From NCBI GenBank assembly GCA_031271245.1, contig JAISWC010000027.1, positions 1-7,398 on the forward strand: a stretch of DNA of 7,398 nt. The letters are read 5' to 3'. Within the stretch, counting starts at the first letter, position 1. Each line of letters starts with the position of its first letter. The notes beneath the pieces were generated by a model. The model was not told the origin of the DNA. It made no database searches and saw only the letters and a list, made by a program, of their open reading frames with translations. The DNA is from Tannerella sp. GTDB taxonomy: Bacteria; Bacteroidota; Bacteroidia; Bacteroidales; Tannerellaceae. The position numbers were made by a program, and so were the translations under genes. This document shows, one piece after another, positions 6,085-7,398 of this stretch.

Positions 6085-7398
6085 TTAGCGGATGTTGGCA
6101 ATGGAGATGATGTCAGCGAATACGCCGGCGGCCGTCACGTCGTCGCCCGCGCCGTAGCCCTTGATGATCATCGGATAGTCGTTGTAGCGTTCGGTGGAAA
6201 TCATGATGATGTTGTTGCTTCCTTCCAGTTCGTAGAAGGGATGATGGCGGTCGACTTCCTGCAGGCCGACTTCGCAGACACCCTTGTCCATGCGGGCAAC
6301 CAGTCGGATACGCTTCCTTTCCGCTTCCACACGCCGGCGCATCTCTTCGAAGCCGGCGTCCAGTTCGTGGATGTTTGCCCAAAAGTCGTCCAGCGTCCCT
6401 TCAAAGTATTTTTCGGGGATAAAGAGGTTGAGCTTGATGTCTTCCTGCTCCACCCTGTAACCGGCTTCGCGCGCCAGAATCACCAACTTGCGAATAACGT
6501 CCTTGCCGCTCAGGTCGATGCGCGGGTCGGGTTCGGCATAACGCGCTTCCTTGGCCATCCGGATGGCTTTGCTCAGCGGGATGTCGGCGCTCAGCGTGTT
6601 GAAGATAAAATTCAGGCTGCCCGACAGTACGGCCTCCAGGCGCAGGATGTGGTCGCCACTGTTGATCAGGTCGTTCATCGTGTTGATGATCGGCAGGCCG
6701 GCGCCGACATTCGTCTCGAACAGGTACTTGATGTCGCGCTGGCGGGCGATTTCTTTCAGTTTTAAATAATTGCTGTAGGCGGACGAAGCTGCTACCTTGT
6801 TGGCCGCTACGACAGAGATGTTGTTTTTCAGCAGTTCTTCGTAAATGCCGGCAATCTCTTCACTGGCCGTGCAGTCCACGAACACGGAGTTGAAGATGTT
6901 CATCTCGAGGATGCCGCTACACAGGTCCCGCGACGAACCGGGTTCGCCGTTGATGTTCAGTTCCCGGATGCAGTGCTCCAGGTTCAGTCCTTCGCGACAC
7001 AGGAGCCGCTTCTTCGAATTGGCCACGCCGACGACCCGCAGTTTCAGGCTGTTTTGTTCCATCAGCATGGACTGCTGGATGCGGATTTGTTCCAGCAGTT
7101 TGCCACCGACCGTTCCCACGCCGGCAATGAAGAGGTTCAGCACTTTATATTCCGACAGGAAAAAGGAATCGTGGATAGAGTTCAGCGCTTTCCGCAGATA
7201 GGTGCGTTTGATGACGAAAGAAATGTTGGTTTCCGATGCGCCCTGTGCGCAGGCAATCACGCTGATGCCCGCGCGTCCCAGCGTGCCGAACAGTTTGCCG
7301 GCGATGCCGGGCGTGCGTTTCATGTTTTCGCCCACGATGGCCACGGTCGCCAGGTCGCGTTCGGCCTCGACGTCGTTGATTTCGCCCAGCGAACGTTC
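6085..7398 (-). CDS. thrA: Bifunctional aspartokinase/homoserine dehydrogenase I, C-terminal part (5' end beyond window)
   Basis: The frame is open from the right edge to the TAA at 6085-6087, giving 437 residues, about half of a ThrA protein of about 815. The GTG at 7342-7344 is an internal valine, not a start. The visible part begins within the regulatory ACT region (VAIVGENMKRTPGIAG, then SVIACAQGASETNISFV), where threonine binding controls the enzyme in relatives. The homoserine dehydrogenase follows: the nucleotide-binding glycine loop FIAGVGTVGG (visible residues 90-99), AANK with the conserved Lys201, TNVGAGLPI (229-237), SGSLNFIFNTLS (259-270) and EPDPRIDLSGKDVIRK (289-304). Asp300 and Lys304 there match the catalytic pair known in yeast. 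The ending GYGAGDDVTAAGVFADI is typical. It reduces aspartate semialdehyde to homoserine, and the missing N-terminal kinase makes aspartyl phosphate. It is the first visible gene of the thr operon; any leader or attenuator lies outside the window. Confidence 0.97.
   Translation of the reverse strand, partial: ERSLGEINDVEAERDLATVAIVGENMKRTPGIAGKLFGTLGRAGISVIACAQGASETNISFVIKRTYLRKALNSIHDSFFLSEYKVLNLFIAGVGTVGGKLLEQIRIQQSMLMEQNSLKLRVVGVANSKKRLLCREGLNLEHCIRELNINGEPGSSRDLCSGILEMNIFNSVFVDCTASEEIAGIYEELLKNNISVVAANKVAASSAYSNYLKLKEIARQRDIKYLFETNVGAGLPIINTMNDLINSGDHILRLEAVLSGSLNFIFNTLSADIPLSKAIRMAKEARYAEPDPRIDLSGKDVIRKLVILAREAGYRVEQEDIKLNLFIPEKYFEGTLDDFWANIHELDAGFEEMRRRVEAERKRIRLVARMDKGVCEVGLQEVDRHHPFYELEGSNNIIMISTERYNDYPMIIKGYGAGDDVTAAGVFADIISIANIR

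Overview
The window looks like ordinary chromosomal DNA from a member of the Bacteroidales (Bacteroides/Parabacteroides/Tannerella relatives). This rests on a threonine operon arranged thrA–phosphoglycerate-mutase-like kinase–thrC, a promoter upstream of the tRNA that matches the Bacteroidetes TTTG/TAnnTTTG pattern, the absence of clear Shine-Dalgarno sequences before the starts, and protein sequences typical of that order. The exact genus cannot be settled from the sequence alone.

Layout, left to right. (1) Positions 1-853 on the + strand hold the C-terminal catalytic domain of an S9-family (prolyl oligopeptidase/DPP-like) serine peptidase, cut at the left edge. (2) Positions 841-907 hold an inverted array of a 7-bp unit (AATTGAG/AATGGAG). 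It fills the whole space between two convergent genes and supplies the last codons of the peptidase. (3) Positions 908-2011 (-) encode the universally conserved P-loop ATPase YchF. (4) Positions 2083-3321 (-) encode a secreted TIM-barrel protein resembling glycoside hydrolases, of unclear substrate. (5) Positions 3353-3437 (-) are tRNA-Leu with anticodon UAA, preceded by a good Bacteroidetes-type promoter. (6) From 3522 to the right edge (-) lies a threonine operon read right to left: the C-terminal part of the bifunctional aspartokinase/homoserine dehydrogenase (thrA), a metal-dependent phosphoglycerate-mutase-like protein that most likely acts as the homoserine kinase, and threonine synthase (thrC).

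The three operon genes are separated by only 12-13 bp and cover a continuous route. ThrA phosphorylates aspartate and reduces the semialdehyde to homoserine, the alkaline-phosphatase-superfamily protein is inferred to make O-phosphohomoserine, and ThrC converts this to threonine. Everything from the operon to ychF lies on one strand, and I see no convincing U-tailed terminator between these genes. Read-through from the thr operon into the tRNA, and from the tRNA into the secreted protein gene 31 bp downstream, is therefore possible.

I found no phage, CRISPR, defence or insertion-sequence genes, and no strong case for a previously undescribed system. The points most worth a second look are the non-orthologous homoserine kinase, the secreted hydrolase-like protein tightly coupled to a tRNA, and the heptamer inverted repeat.
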